A stretch of DNA of 64,000 nucleotides from assembly GCF_900100335.1 (NCBI RefSeq), contig NZ_FNFE01000008.1, positions 144,818-208,817 on the forward strand. Reading direction: 5' to 3'. This DNA comes from Natronorubrum texcoconense. GTDB lineage: Archaea > Halobacteriota > Halobacteria > Halobacteriales > Natrialbaceae. How positions within the stretch are numbered: the stretch's first letter is position 1; each line of letters begins with the position of its first letter. Of this stretch, positions 1 to 7,248 are shown in pieces. The notes below the pieces were generated by a model, which was given only the letters and a program-made list of their open reading frames with translations, made no database searches and was not told where the DNA came from. The translations under genes were made by a program, and so were the position numbers.

Positions 1-765
1 GCATCGCTCGCGCTGTACGACCCGACCTACGGCCGACCCTCGCGGACGGCCGGCGACCGGTTCGCACGGCTCAGCGATTCGCTACCGCTGGGGACGGACA
101 ACAGCAGCGCACTCGTCTCGAAGACGTTGCTCGATCTGGCACGCTCGTCGGGTGGCGTCGCGAAGCCGTTCGTCTCGGCCGCGATCCTGTTCGCGCTCGT
201 GGCCGCCCTCGTCGGCGTCGTCGACTCGATCACCGGCATCGCGCCCGCACCGGGAATCTTCTTCGGCGGCGTACTCGGACTGACGGCGTTTACCACGTAC
301 AACTGGCTGACCCAGTTCGATTCGCTCGAGGCCTACCTCACCTACCCCGTCTCGATCGAAGACGTCTTCCGCGCGAAACGGATCGCGTTCGTTCTCGTCG
401 GCGCACCGACGGTCGCAGTGCCGTACCTGGCGGCCGTGATCTGGTTCGAGGCGACGGTGCTGGATGCAGTCGTCGGCGCTCTCTTGCTCGCGGGCTACGC
501 GCTGTACTACTACGGCCTGACCGTCTACATCGCCGGCTTCGATCCCAACGAGTTCCTCTTCGATGCCGTCCGGTTCACGATGTTCACCGTCGGCGTCGGC
601 GTTGCGCTCGTGCCGACGCTCGTCGCCGGGTTCGTCGTCGTGCCGCCGTCCGGGACTGTTGCGCTCGCGCTCGGGATTGCAGGGGTGGGGTTCGGTGTGG
701 TGGGAGTGGTGCTCTCGAGTCGGGCGGGGCCGCGGTGGGAGAAGCGGTATCAGGTAGGGGGCTGA
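1..765 (+). CDS. Partial multi-spanning membrane protein
   Basis: The reading frame is open from base 1, so the true start lies upstream of the window; 254 codons and the stop are seen. After a hydrophilic stretch of about 50 residues there are roughly six hydrophobic segments, running to a short basic tail (WEKRYQVGG). No catalytic motif is visible. The loop with LTYPVSIEDVFRAKRI between membrane segments is reminiscent of ABC-2-type export permeases, but that is only a guess from overall architecture. It is followed by the origin region rather than by a partner gene, so an ABC ATPase partner, if any, would be upstream of the window. Confidence 0.7.
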   Translation, partial: ASLALYDPTYGRPSRTAGDRFARLSDSLPLGTDNSSALVSKTLLDLARSSGGVAKPFVSAAILFALVAALVGVVDSITGIAPAPGIFFGGVLGLTAFTTYNWLTQFDSLEAYLTYPVSIEDVFRAKRIAFVLVGAPTVAVPYLAAVIWFEATVLDAVVGALLLAGYALYYYGLTVYIAGFDPNEFLFDAVRFTMFTVGVGVALVPTLVAGFVVVPPSGTVALALGIAGVGFGVVGVVLSSRAGPRWEKRYQVGG

Positions 766-901
766 AAAACCGACTGCTGAAAGTTTGCAGAGAGATACAC
801 CACATTTTCGAACAAAAGGGTAGCTGTCGATCACAGCCATTCACTTTTACAGCGAGCCTCCACGTTCCATCATTTCCACTAATTAGTTAGCAGAGGGGGA
901 C

Positions 902-1090
902 GGGGGGTATTCCAGTGTAAATCCCCGACAGTATGGGCAGACAACTGTTGGAGTACCAATATTAGGATTACAGAACGTTCAGAACAATGTTATTCAGAAA
1001 AGGTGGGTCAATATTCAGTTGTGCTATTCCTGTTTTTGTGAGTTTACACTGGAATCCCCCCTCCCTCACTAGCTACACTGGAACGGGGGG
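902..1090. other. Origin A, left ORB cluster and candidate unwinding element
   Basis: Three copies of an origin recognition box precede cdc6. One at 902-921 is in reverse orientation (its complement reads TTTACACTGGAATACCCC); two are forward, at 1043-1064 and 1073-1090. Each has the core TACACTGGAA followed by a run of C or G, the G-string seen in haloarchaeal ORBs. The 120 bp between the inverted boxes (922-1042) is clearly more AT-rich than its surroundings and is the natural duplex unwinding element. This arrangement of inverted boxes around AT-rich DNA beside a cdc6 gene is the standard haloarchaeal origin layout. Origin activity itself is inferred. Confidence 0.8.
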
Positions 1091-1100
1091 TTTATTATAG
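1091..1100 (+). promoter_or_regulatory. TATA box of the first cdc6 gene
   Basis: TTTATTATAG is centred about 26 nt before the ATG at 1121, the spacing expected for a leaderless haloarchaeal transcript. It directly abuts the G-string of the ORB at 1073-1090, so the initiator bound there would sit on the BRE/TFB position. Confidence 0.65.
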
Positions 1101-1120
1101 AGAAGAAGAATGGTTGTATC

Positions 1121-2380
1121 ATGTCATTATTCCCGTCGGATGATCCTATCATCGAGAACCACGCTGTTCTCGAGCCCGATAACAACTCATACACACCGTC
1201 TAACCTCCCCGAACGAGAGGACGAATTAGCCGAAATTAATCGGATTCTGCGACCGCTCCAAACGGGTGGGTCACCACATAATGCACTTGTCTATGGCCCG
1301 ACCGGGCAAGGAAAGACCGTAGCTGTAGAGCTGAAAATGCAGGAACTCCGGACGTGGGCAGACAACAAGGGAGAGGACGTCACTATCGTGATCGCACGAT
1401 GCAAAGGTTGCGATAGTTCTTATCACGTTCTCACACTTCTGGTGAAGCGACTCCGAGAAATCAAGGAAGGACGAGGTGTTGAGCGACCACAAGGCTACCC
1501 ACGAAAGGCTCTCATCGAGATGGTATTCAACGAGATCGATAGGCTAGGTGGTATCGTTGTTCTCGTTTTAGACGAGATCGATGGAATCGGCGAAGATGAC
1601 TATGCTCTCTATGAGCTCTCACGTCCAGATATCTCGAATGCGAAGATCGGTGTGATTGGGATCACGAACGACGCCCAATTCCGAAACAATCTGGATGCGG
1701 ACGTCCAGTCATCACTCGGACAGCGTGAGATTTTTTTCCATCCGTATGATGCAAACCAACTTCAAGACATTCTGGCACGCCGCGCTGGTAGAGGGTTAGT
1801 GGATACGTCGTTCAACGGCGCAGAGAGAACGTTTGAAAACCTCGAGAGTAACGTCCTTGATGACGCTACAATTCCGTTGACGGCGGCCCGAGCAAGCAAT
1901 GAAACGGGTGATGCAAGGCAAGCAATCCGCTTGCTCCGGGATGCGTGTGAGATCGCAGAGGAGCGAGAAGAACTCGTCCGAGAGGGACACGTTAAAGAAG
2001 CACACCGGAAGATCGAGAAGGAGGCTCATCGGGAGCTAATCGAATCTGAGACGACACAGCGAAAATTGGCGCTTGCAGGAGTAATCAAGCACGAAATCAC
2101 CGGGAATCCAAATCCCGGGACGACGGATATCTATCAGACATACTGTGCCTTCTCGAAAGAAATCGATGGGAGACAAGTATCACAGCGGACTGTTCGAGCC
2201 AAACTCAACGACCTTGCACATCAAAACATTCTGACCCAGTCCCGTCGTGGCCGAGGACAGGGACGAGGGATGTCGAATTTCTATTCCCTCTCAATCGACC
2301 CTGAACTCGCGATTGAAGCCCTCGGAGACGACCAGCGACTCGAAGGCGTCGCAGAAATACTCTGGGATCTCGGGAAGTAG
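1121..2380 (+). CDS. cdc6: Orc1/Cdc6 replication initiator (origin A)
   Basis: A 419-aa AAA+ initiator of the Orc1/Cdc6 family that binds ORBs and loads MCM. It opens with the family's N-terminal signature (FPSDDPIIENHAVLEPD). Walker A is GPTGQGKT at residues 59-66 and Walker B is VLVLDEID at about 147-154, followed by the sensor-1 region (GVIGITND) and a C-terminal winged helix from about residue 325, ending with a basic GRGQGRG loop. Length is normal for the family. The ATG fits the TATA box 26 nt upstream. Codon usage is noticeably less GC-rich than flanking genes, for example many AT-ending codons, suggesting acquisition with its origin from a plasmid or virus. ORBs occur on both sides, which supports cis-specificity. 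Only one of two Cdc6 genes here; the two are clearly diverged. Confidence 0.95.
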   Translation: MSLFPSDDPIIENHAVLEPDNNSYTPSNLPEREDELAEINRILRPLQTGGSPHNALVYGPTGQGKTVAVELKMQELRTWADNKGEDVTIVIARCKGCDSSYHVLTLLVKRLREIKEGRGVERPQGYPRKALIEMVFNEIDRLGGIVVLVLDEIDGIGEDDYALYELSRPDISNAKIGVIGITNDAQFRNNLDADVQSSLGQREIFFHPYDANQLQDILARRAGRGLVDTSFNGAERTFENLESNVLDDATIPLTAARASNETGDARQAIRLLRDACEIAEEREELVREGHVKEAHRKIEKEAHRELIESETTQRKLALAGVIKHEITGNPNPGTTDIYQTYCAFSKEIDGRQVSQRTVRAKLNDLAHQNILTQSRRGRGQGRGMSNFYSLSIDPELAIEALGDDQRLEGVAEILWDLGK

Positions 2381-2382
2381 TC

Positions 2383-2571
2383 TTTACACTGGAACACCCC
2401 CCGTACACTGGAACTAGGGGGTTTTGTGGTTCAGTTGGAACAGTTGTATGTAACCAGATAGACCCTCTCCACCGCTCCAGATGGATTACAAGTCAAGCTA
2501 TCCAACTCGGGTTGGAGCAATCGATCCGCATGACCCGGAAAGACGAGTTTACACTGGAATCCCCCCTCCCC
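2383..2571. other. Origin A, right ORB cluster
   Basis: Three further forward-oriented boxes follow the cdc6 stop: 2383-2403, 2403-2421 and 2548-2571. All share TACACTGGAA plus a C- or G-run; the last is nearly identical over about 20 bp to the box at 1043-1064. The first begins two bases after the stop codon. The remaining DNA up to 2715 shows no gene. Confidence 0.75.
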
Positions 2572-2715
2572 AACTGATCACAGTAGAACGATCGATATTG
2601 CGTTTCATTTGCAGCAGTAGTGTGATTGTATTGACTCGAAATCGACCACCGATCCTGAAAACACCCTTCACGTGCAGGGCGCATCCAAACCAGCCAATCC
2701 GTTGAACGGTTTCCC

Positions 2716-2928
2716 ATGAAAGTCGTCTACAAACCCGGCAACGCCTACGAGGAGATCAACTGCTTCGACTTCCGCGAGTACGATCAGGGAATCGTCCTCC
2801 ACGACGAGGAGGGGTACAACATCGGTTACGTTCCCCACGAAATTCTGAGCCACATCGAACCGCACGAGGGGGAGATGGTCGACTTCGAGGACGGCCAGCC
2901 GCCGGAACCCGGTTACGACGACGAATAG
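2716..2928 (+). CDS. Small acidic conserved protein, paralogue of the one at 50.7 kb
   Basis: A 70-aa acidic protein with no recognised catalytic motif. It aligns along its length with the 62-aa product at 50669-50857: both start with a short beta-like strand (MKVVYKPGN / MYRAILPEG), then Y or F-D/E residues, then a GI-hydrophobic-D/E-D/E-E motif and an FVPY/YVPHE-type stretch. I read these as a family of small single-domain haloarchaeal proteins of unknown role. It lies between origin A and cbiP, as a single gene. The ATG at 2716 is the only sensible start. Confidence 0.75.
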   Translation: MKVVYKPGNAYEEINCFDFREYDQGIVLHDEEGYNIGYVPHEILSHIEPHEGEMVDFEDGQPPEPGYDDE

Positions 2929-3049
2929 CGACGGACGAACTCGAGCAACGACCAGCGAAGGCGCTCGAATCATCTCTAACTCGCTCGAGTCCCCGCCACG
3001 CCGAACCGATAGGACGATACTTCACGGCACGCGAGTAGCCCCAACGCGG

Positions 3050-4747
3050 ATGACACGAACGCTTCTCGTCGCGGGGACGGCGAGCCACGTCGGCAAGTCG
3101 ACGGTCGCCGCCGGACTCTGTCGGCTGCTCGCCGACCGTGGCATTTCGGTCGCCCCATTTAAGGGACAGAACATGAGCAACAACGCCCGCGTGGTCGTGC
3201 GAGCGGAGGTCACTGACGACGGTTCCGGCGTCGTCCCAGGCGACGAACCGAATTCCGACCAGTCGAACGGCGATCGACCAAACGTCGACCAGTGGGGAGA
3301 GATCGGCGTCTCGCAATTCGTGCAGGCTCGAGCCGCCTCCATGACCCCGACGACGGACTGCAACCCGGTCCTACTCAAACCGCGCGGCGACGGCGAGAGC
3401 CAGCTCGTGCTCCAGGGAGAGGCCCACGAGCACGTCCCAGCCGGGACCTACTACGAGGAATACTGGGAGGAAGCTCGGGACGCGGCCGAAAACTCCTTCC
3501 GGCGGCTCGCAGCCGATCACGACGTGATCGTCGCGGAGGGCGCGGGGAGCATCGGCGAGATCAACCTCCACGACCGGGACCTCGCGAACGTCGAGACGGC
3601 TCGGTTCGCCGACGCCGACATCCTCCTGCTGGTCGACATCGAACGCGGCGGGGCGTTCGCCAGCCTCTACGGCACCGTCGAACTCCTCCCCGACGCGCTT
3701 CGCGAGCGCGTCGTGGGCGCAGCCATCACCAAATTCCGGGGCGACCCGACGCTGCTCGAGCCCGGCATCGAGGAGATCGAGGCGAAAACCGGCGTCCCGA
3801 TTCTGGGAGTGCTCCCCTACGACGATCCCGGGCTGCCTGAAGAGGATAGCGTCGGCCTGCCGTCGACGAGCGAACGCGGCGTGCTGGGTGGCGACGACGG
3901 CGTGCCCGCCGAGCAGCGGCTCCGGATCGCCGTCCCCCGACTCCCCAGAATCTCGAACGCGACGGACCTCGAGGCGCTGGCGGCCGAACCCGGCGTCTCG
4001 GTCGTCTTCGTCCCGGTCGAGAGCGGGTCGACCGACAGCAGCGGAGACGAAACTGCGGACGTGGCGGCGACGCTCGAGGACGTCGACGCCGATGCCGTCG
4101 TCCTCCCGGGGACGAAGAACACGGTGGACGATCTGCTGGCGCTCCATCGCGCCGGTTTCGGCGACGCGCTCACGAACTTCGACGGGCCGATCGTGGGAAT
4201 CTGTGGCGGCTATCAGCTACTGGGCGAGCGGATCACGAACGCCTCGCTCGAGGGAACGGGCGAGGACGACGTGGTCGACGGTCTCGGCTTGCTGCCGGTC
4301 GAAACCGAGTTCGAGGGCAGCAAACGGCTCGAGCAGACGACGGTGCCGGTCGACGGGACCGCGACGCCGTTGCTCGCGGGCGCCGAGGGGTCGGCGTCTG
4401 GGTACGAGATCCACGCCGGACGAACGCGGACGCTCGAGGACGTCGCTCGGCCGCTCGGCGAGTCGAGCGCCTCCCGCGGACGGGTCCTAGGGACGTATCT
4501 CCACGGGCTGTTCGACAACGAACCGATTCGGTCGGCGTTTCTCACACACGTCGCCGCCGACGCCGGAATCGAGTGGTCGCCGTTAGGTAGCGACTCGGCT
4601 ACAGTAGCTGACGAAGAGACGGGATCCAGCACGACGCCCTACGACCGCGCCGCGGCGCTGGTTCGAGACAATCTCGATCTCGAAGCGCTCGGCGAGCCGT
4701 TCGACGAGGGGATCGAGAAGTCGGTCAACGAGACGCTCGACCCGTGA
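3050..4747 (+). CDS. cbiP: Cobyric acid synthase (CbiP/CobQ)
   Basis: Glutamine- and ATP-dependent amidation of the b, d, e and g side chains of adenosylcobyrinic diamide in cobalamin synthesis. The N-terminal DTBS-like domain has the P-loop [10 protein letters not shown] at residues 9-18 and the [10 protein letters not shown] signature at about 38-47. The C-terminal class I glutaminase domain has the nucleophile in [10 protein letters not shown] (Cys 385) and the LHGLFDNE histidine at about 485. At 565 aa it is somewhat longer than typical bacterial enzymes (~490-510) because of acidic inserts around residues 55-80 and 325-340, usual for haloarchaea. No other cobalamin gene is adjacent, so it is a stand-alone pathway gene here. 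Confidence 0.95.
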   Translation: MTRTLLVAGTASHVGKSTVAAGLCRLLADRGISVAPFKGQNMSNNARVVVRAEVTDDGSGVVPGDEPNSDQSNGDRPNVDQWGEIGVSQFVQARAASMTPTTDCNPVLLKPRGDGESQLVLQGEAHEHVPAGTYYEEYWEEARDAAENSFRRLAADHDVIVAEGAGSIGEINLHDRDLANVETARFADADILLLVDIERGGAFASLYGTVELLPDALRERVVGAAITKFRGDPTLLEPGIEEIEAKTGVPILGVLPYDDPGLPEEDSVGLPSTSERGVLGGDDGVPAEQRLRIAVPRLPRISNATDLEALAAEPGVSVVFVPVESGSTDSSGDETADVAATLEDVDADAVVLPGTKNTVDDLLALHRAGFGDALTNFDGPIVGICGGYQLLGERITNASLEGTGEDDVVDGLGLLPVETEFEGSKRLEQTTVPVDGTATPLLAGAEGSASGYEIHAGRTRTLEDVARPLGESSASRGRVLGTYLHGLFDNEPIRSAFLTHVAADAGIEWSPLGSDSATVADEETGSSTTPYDRAAALVRDNLDLEALGEPFDEGIEKSVNETLDP

Positions 4748-4772
4748 TGCTGCAGCGCGGCGTCGAGTTGCG

Positions 4773-5162
4773 TTAGGCCGACTGATTTCTGTACGTGCCG
4801 AGCAGTTCCTCGAGAATAATACACTCCTGGTCTGTCGAATCGTAGTGGGTGTCGATGAAGCGTTCCGCCGCCTCGTAGTCGCCGCGAAGGCCGTGTTTGC
4901 GGACGTTGATCACGGCGTCGAGGAAGAACGTGCCGCCGTCCGTGCCCAGCACGGCTGCGTGATCCTGCTCGCTGATATCGAGTTCGGACTTGATCTCGTC
5001 GAAGTTGAACGTCTCCACCTCGTGGTCGGAGTTGATCAGCGTCAGTACGTACTCCGCGGAGAAGCGATAGAACTCGGATTTGCTCTCGAACATACCGTCG
5101 TCGACGAGTTCGTCGATCGCCTCGACGACCTCGTCCGGGTATCTGACGGTATCTTTCGCCAT
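4773..5162 (-). CDS. Ribbon-helix-helix (CopG-like) regulator
   Basis: A 129-aa protein, starting at the ATG at 5162 (MAKDTVRYPD); an upstream in-frame start would add only five residues. The N-terminal 45 residues read as a ribbon-helix-helix fold: a beta strand KDTVRYPDEVV, then helix VVEAIDELVDDG and helix SKSEFYRFSAEYVLTL. The C-terminal acidic 80 residues, including EQDHAAVLGTDG, probably mediate oligomerisation or protein contacts. It converges on cbiP with only 25 nt between stops, and is divergent from the membrane protein at 5340, whose promoter it may control. Targets cannot be told from sequence. Confidence 0.8.
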   Translation of the reverse strand: MAKDTVRYPDEVVEAIDELVDDGMFESKSEFYRFSAEYVLTLINSDHEVETFNFDEIKSELDISEQDHAAVLGTDGGTFFLDAVINVRKHGLRGDYEAAERFIDTHYDSTDQECIILEELLGTYRNQSA

Positions 5163-5339
5163 ATCGACACAGTGCACACTCCTGGCTCATTACTGTTTCG
5201 AACAGCTGTAGATTTTGAGACAGGATCGGGGGGTCTCGAGTAAATCCGACGGACACTCGAGGCTCGTATCGAGTCTCGAAACGGAACGAACGTTAAAGCG
5301 AACGGGAGGGGTTGGCCCACACAGATAGGTGTAATCGAC

Positions 5340-6110
5340 GTGTCTCTCGGCCTCTTCGTCAGTTCCCTCCCCTGGTGGTTGGCAGCGCCGCTGCTCCAAA
5401 TCGCGGTGCTCGTCGTCGGGATGGCACTGGACGAAACCTACGTCAATCGGACGACGATCCTGACCGGCGCCATCGCCGCGCACATGCACATCTTCGTCGC
5501 CGGCGACGCCGGGTTCCTGGTCGCGCTGTACGCCGACGTGGGTCTCGTGATCGGTGCCTACGGGCTGTACGCTTACGTGATCGACGGCTACGTCGGGGCC
5601 TGGTTCCGACTGCTCGCGTACTTCGTCTACTCGCCGCTGGCGGTCTTTCTCGTCATCCTGACCGCCGGGCCGACGCTGTTCGGGGTCGAGCCGCTGGTCG
5701 TTCCCGCGATCGTGCTCGCAGGCTACGCCAACCACCAGCTTCGAGAGTACCTCAGCCCCAGAGAACCGTACTACTTCGGCCCCGATTCACCGGACGCGTT
5801 CGAAGCAAGCCTCGAGACCGGAGCGACGGCCGGATCACCGATCGACGCACCGACGGCCGAGACCGGCGACTCGGCGGCCGAGTCGGCCACAACAGCGTCC
5901 GAAAACGAGCCGACAGCAGCGGCGACAGCCGACGACGCGACTGCTCGTTCCGGCGGTGGGCCGGAATCCGGCCGCCCGGAGGCGAATTCGTTCGACGAGT
6001 CCGGCGTGCGTGAGGGCGGTACCGAGTTCGACCATCCCGGAGCCGAACCGGCAGCCGCCGCGGACTCGAGCGAGCGGGGGATCCTCCCGGAGTTCATGCG
6101 CCGGCTGTAG
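5340..6110 (+). CDS. Membrane protein with long acidic cytoplasmic or external tail
   Basis: 256 aa from a GTG start. The first ~145 residues hold about four or five hydrophobic helices (starting SLGLFVSSLPWWLAAPLL), ending before the stretch LREYLSPREPYYFGPDS. Residues 150-245 are low-complexity, rich in Ala, Glu, Ser, Thr and Gly, and likely disordered. The chain closes with a conserved-looking ILPEFMRRL. No family recognised. It is divergent from the RHH gene and has no obvious operon partner downstream. Confidence 0.7.
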   Translation: MSLGLFVSSLPWWLAAPLLQIAVLVVGMALDETYVNRTTILTGAIAAHMHIFVAGDAGFLVALYADVGLVIGAYGLYAYVIDGYVGAWFRLLAYFVYSPLAVFLVILTAGPTLFGVEPLVVPAIVLAGYANHQLREYLSPREPYYFGPDSPDAFEASLETGATAGSPIDAPTAETGDSAAESATTASENEPTAAATADDATARSGGGPESGRPEANSFDESGVREGGTEFDHPGAEPAAAADSSERGILPEFMRRL

Positions 6111-6209
6111 CTGGACGGGTTGTCTACTGTGCTAACAAGTGTAGAACGAAACCGCTTACTACAGGACGGTCGGCTGTTGCGCGGCCCACCTGCGTGAATT
6201 ATTGCCATG

Positions 6210-6245
6210 CGCTACTGTAGAGTGGCCCTTATCGCCACAGTAGCG
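6210..6245. repeat. Inverted repeat upstream of the MTH865 gene
   Basis: CGCTACTGT at 6210-6218 is mirrored by ACAGTAGCG at 6237-6245, an exact 9-bp inverted repeat with an 18-bp spacer, about 40 bp upstream of the TATA box. Possible operator; no regulator is identifiable. Confidence 0.45.
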
Positions 6246-6283
6246 GTCTCATCGTACCGCCGTCAGCGATAGCAACTACCTGC

Positions 6284-6298
6284 AAATTTATTATTTAT
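6284..6298 (+). promoter_or_regulatory. TATA promoter of the MTH865-family gene
   Basis: AAATTTATTATTTAT is the only AT-rich stretch here and lies about 29 nt before the ATG at 6320, matching a leaderless transcript. Confidence 0.6.
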
Positions 6299-6319
6299 CG
6301 GGCACAACTAGCACGCGCA

Positions 6320-6571
6320 ATGGCAGACGAATCCGAAATCCGCGACCAGATGATCGACGCGTTCGAAGGTGCCGACTATCCAATCTCCAGTCCGATGGAT
6401 CTCGTGCCGGCACTGCCAAACGGTCCCGGGACGAAGTTCGAGTCCGGCGACTTCTCGATGACCGCAATGGAACTGAACACGAAAACCTCGGGCGGGGACT
6501 TCCCCTACGACGACCCCGAGTCCTTCGTCGACGACATCATCGAGGACCTCAAAGAACAGGGCGAAATCTAA
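6320..6571 (+). CDS. MTH865-family small helical protein
   Basis: 83 aa. Sequence order matches the MTH865 family (an EF-hand-like archaeal fold of unknown function): ESEIRDQMIDAFEGADYPI, a PMDLVPALP turn, then GDFSMTAMEL and DFPYDDPESFVDDIIED. Length equals the family's usual 80-90 residues. The ATG is fixed by the promoter 29 nt upstream. Single gene, no operon. Confidence 0.85.
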   Translation: MADESEIRDQMIDAFEGADYPISSPMDLVPALPNGPGTKFESGDFSMTAMELNTKTSGGDFPYDDPESFVDDIIEDLKEQGEI

Positions 6572-6805
6572 CTCGGACGGCGGGACTCGAACCACCCGAA
6601 CGACCGTTTCACGCACGGGAGACGGACTGGCTCCCCGGCGATTCCAGTCCCTATTCCTCCGACGATCACGGGGCAGTAGATCCCCGCTCAGTAGTTGCCC
6701 AGCGGTCAGTAGTCGTCGGTTCAGCACAGCGGAGCAGACACCGCCACCAGTTTCAGCGACCCCGGGCCGGGGTAACCACCGCCGGAGCGTGATCGCACGG
6801 ACAAT

Positions 6806-6859
6806 GTGGTGACAGCCTCGACGCTAGGTGGTGACAGTCCCGATGTTACGTGGTGATCA
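6806..6859 (+). repeat. Three GTGGTGA direct repeats at exact 22-bp spacing
   Basis: GTGGTGACAG starts at 6806 and 6828, and GTGGTGATCA at 6850. The 22-bp period is two helical turns, so all copies face the same side of the helix, as for cooperative regulator binding. The intervening bases are only loosely conserved. Confidence 0.5.
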
Positions 6860-6919
6860 CCCAACCTGCAATACTTTCGCCTATCGGTAGGGTACCGCAC
6901 AAGCAGTGCACAAGTTCTA

Positions 6920-6944
6920 CACAGTGTACACCGTGTACACTGTG
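6920..6944. promoter_or_regulatory. Perfect 25-bp palindrome, likely operator
   Basis: The arms are CACAGTGTACAC and GTGTACACTGTG around a single central C. All 12 positions pair. No T- or U-run follows it, so an operator is more likely than a terminator. Nearest genes are the PAS/GAF regulator (300 bp downstream) and the MTH865 gene (upstream). Confidence 0.55.
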
Positions 6945-7248
6945 CTAACGATCCACCGTCCCAGGAATTAAGCGAGCTGGCGACGAACGAGGGGTAGGAC
7001 CGTCGAACGCATCTCCGACTGCCGAGACGTCTGGCGTGTCGACCGAACTGACCGTGAGCGATACTCACGAGTTCCCACCGAATTAGTATCAGGTTTTGTG
7101 AAATGCGTTCAACAGTTCGACATCGCCCACTAATTCCCGAACGCCTCGTCTAGCGGCGGGGCGATGTACCAGTAGTCTTTTATTCTGATGTGGTGATAGG
7201 ACAGAAAGAAGACGGCGACAGATAGCGATCGGTAAATACTGGTACCGC

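Larger units (their letters stand above)
6572..7248. other. Gene-free regulatory-looking region
   Basis: 677 bp without a convincing reading frame between the MTH865 gene and the large regulator. It holds the 22-bp-spaced GTGGTGA repeats (6806-6859) and the 25-bp palindrome (6920-6944) listed separately. A further GTGGTGATAGGACAG occurs at about 7190, 60 bp before the next gene. Confidence 0.6.
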
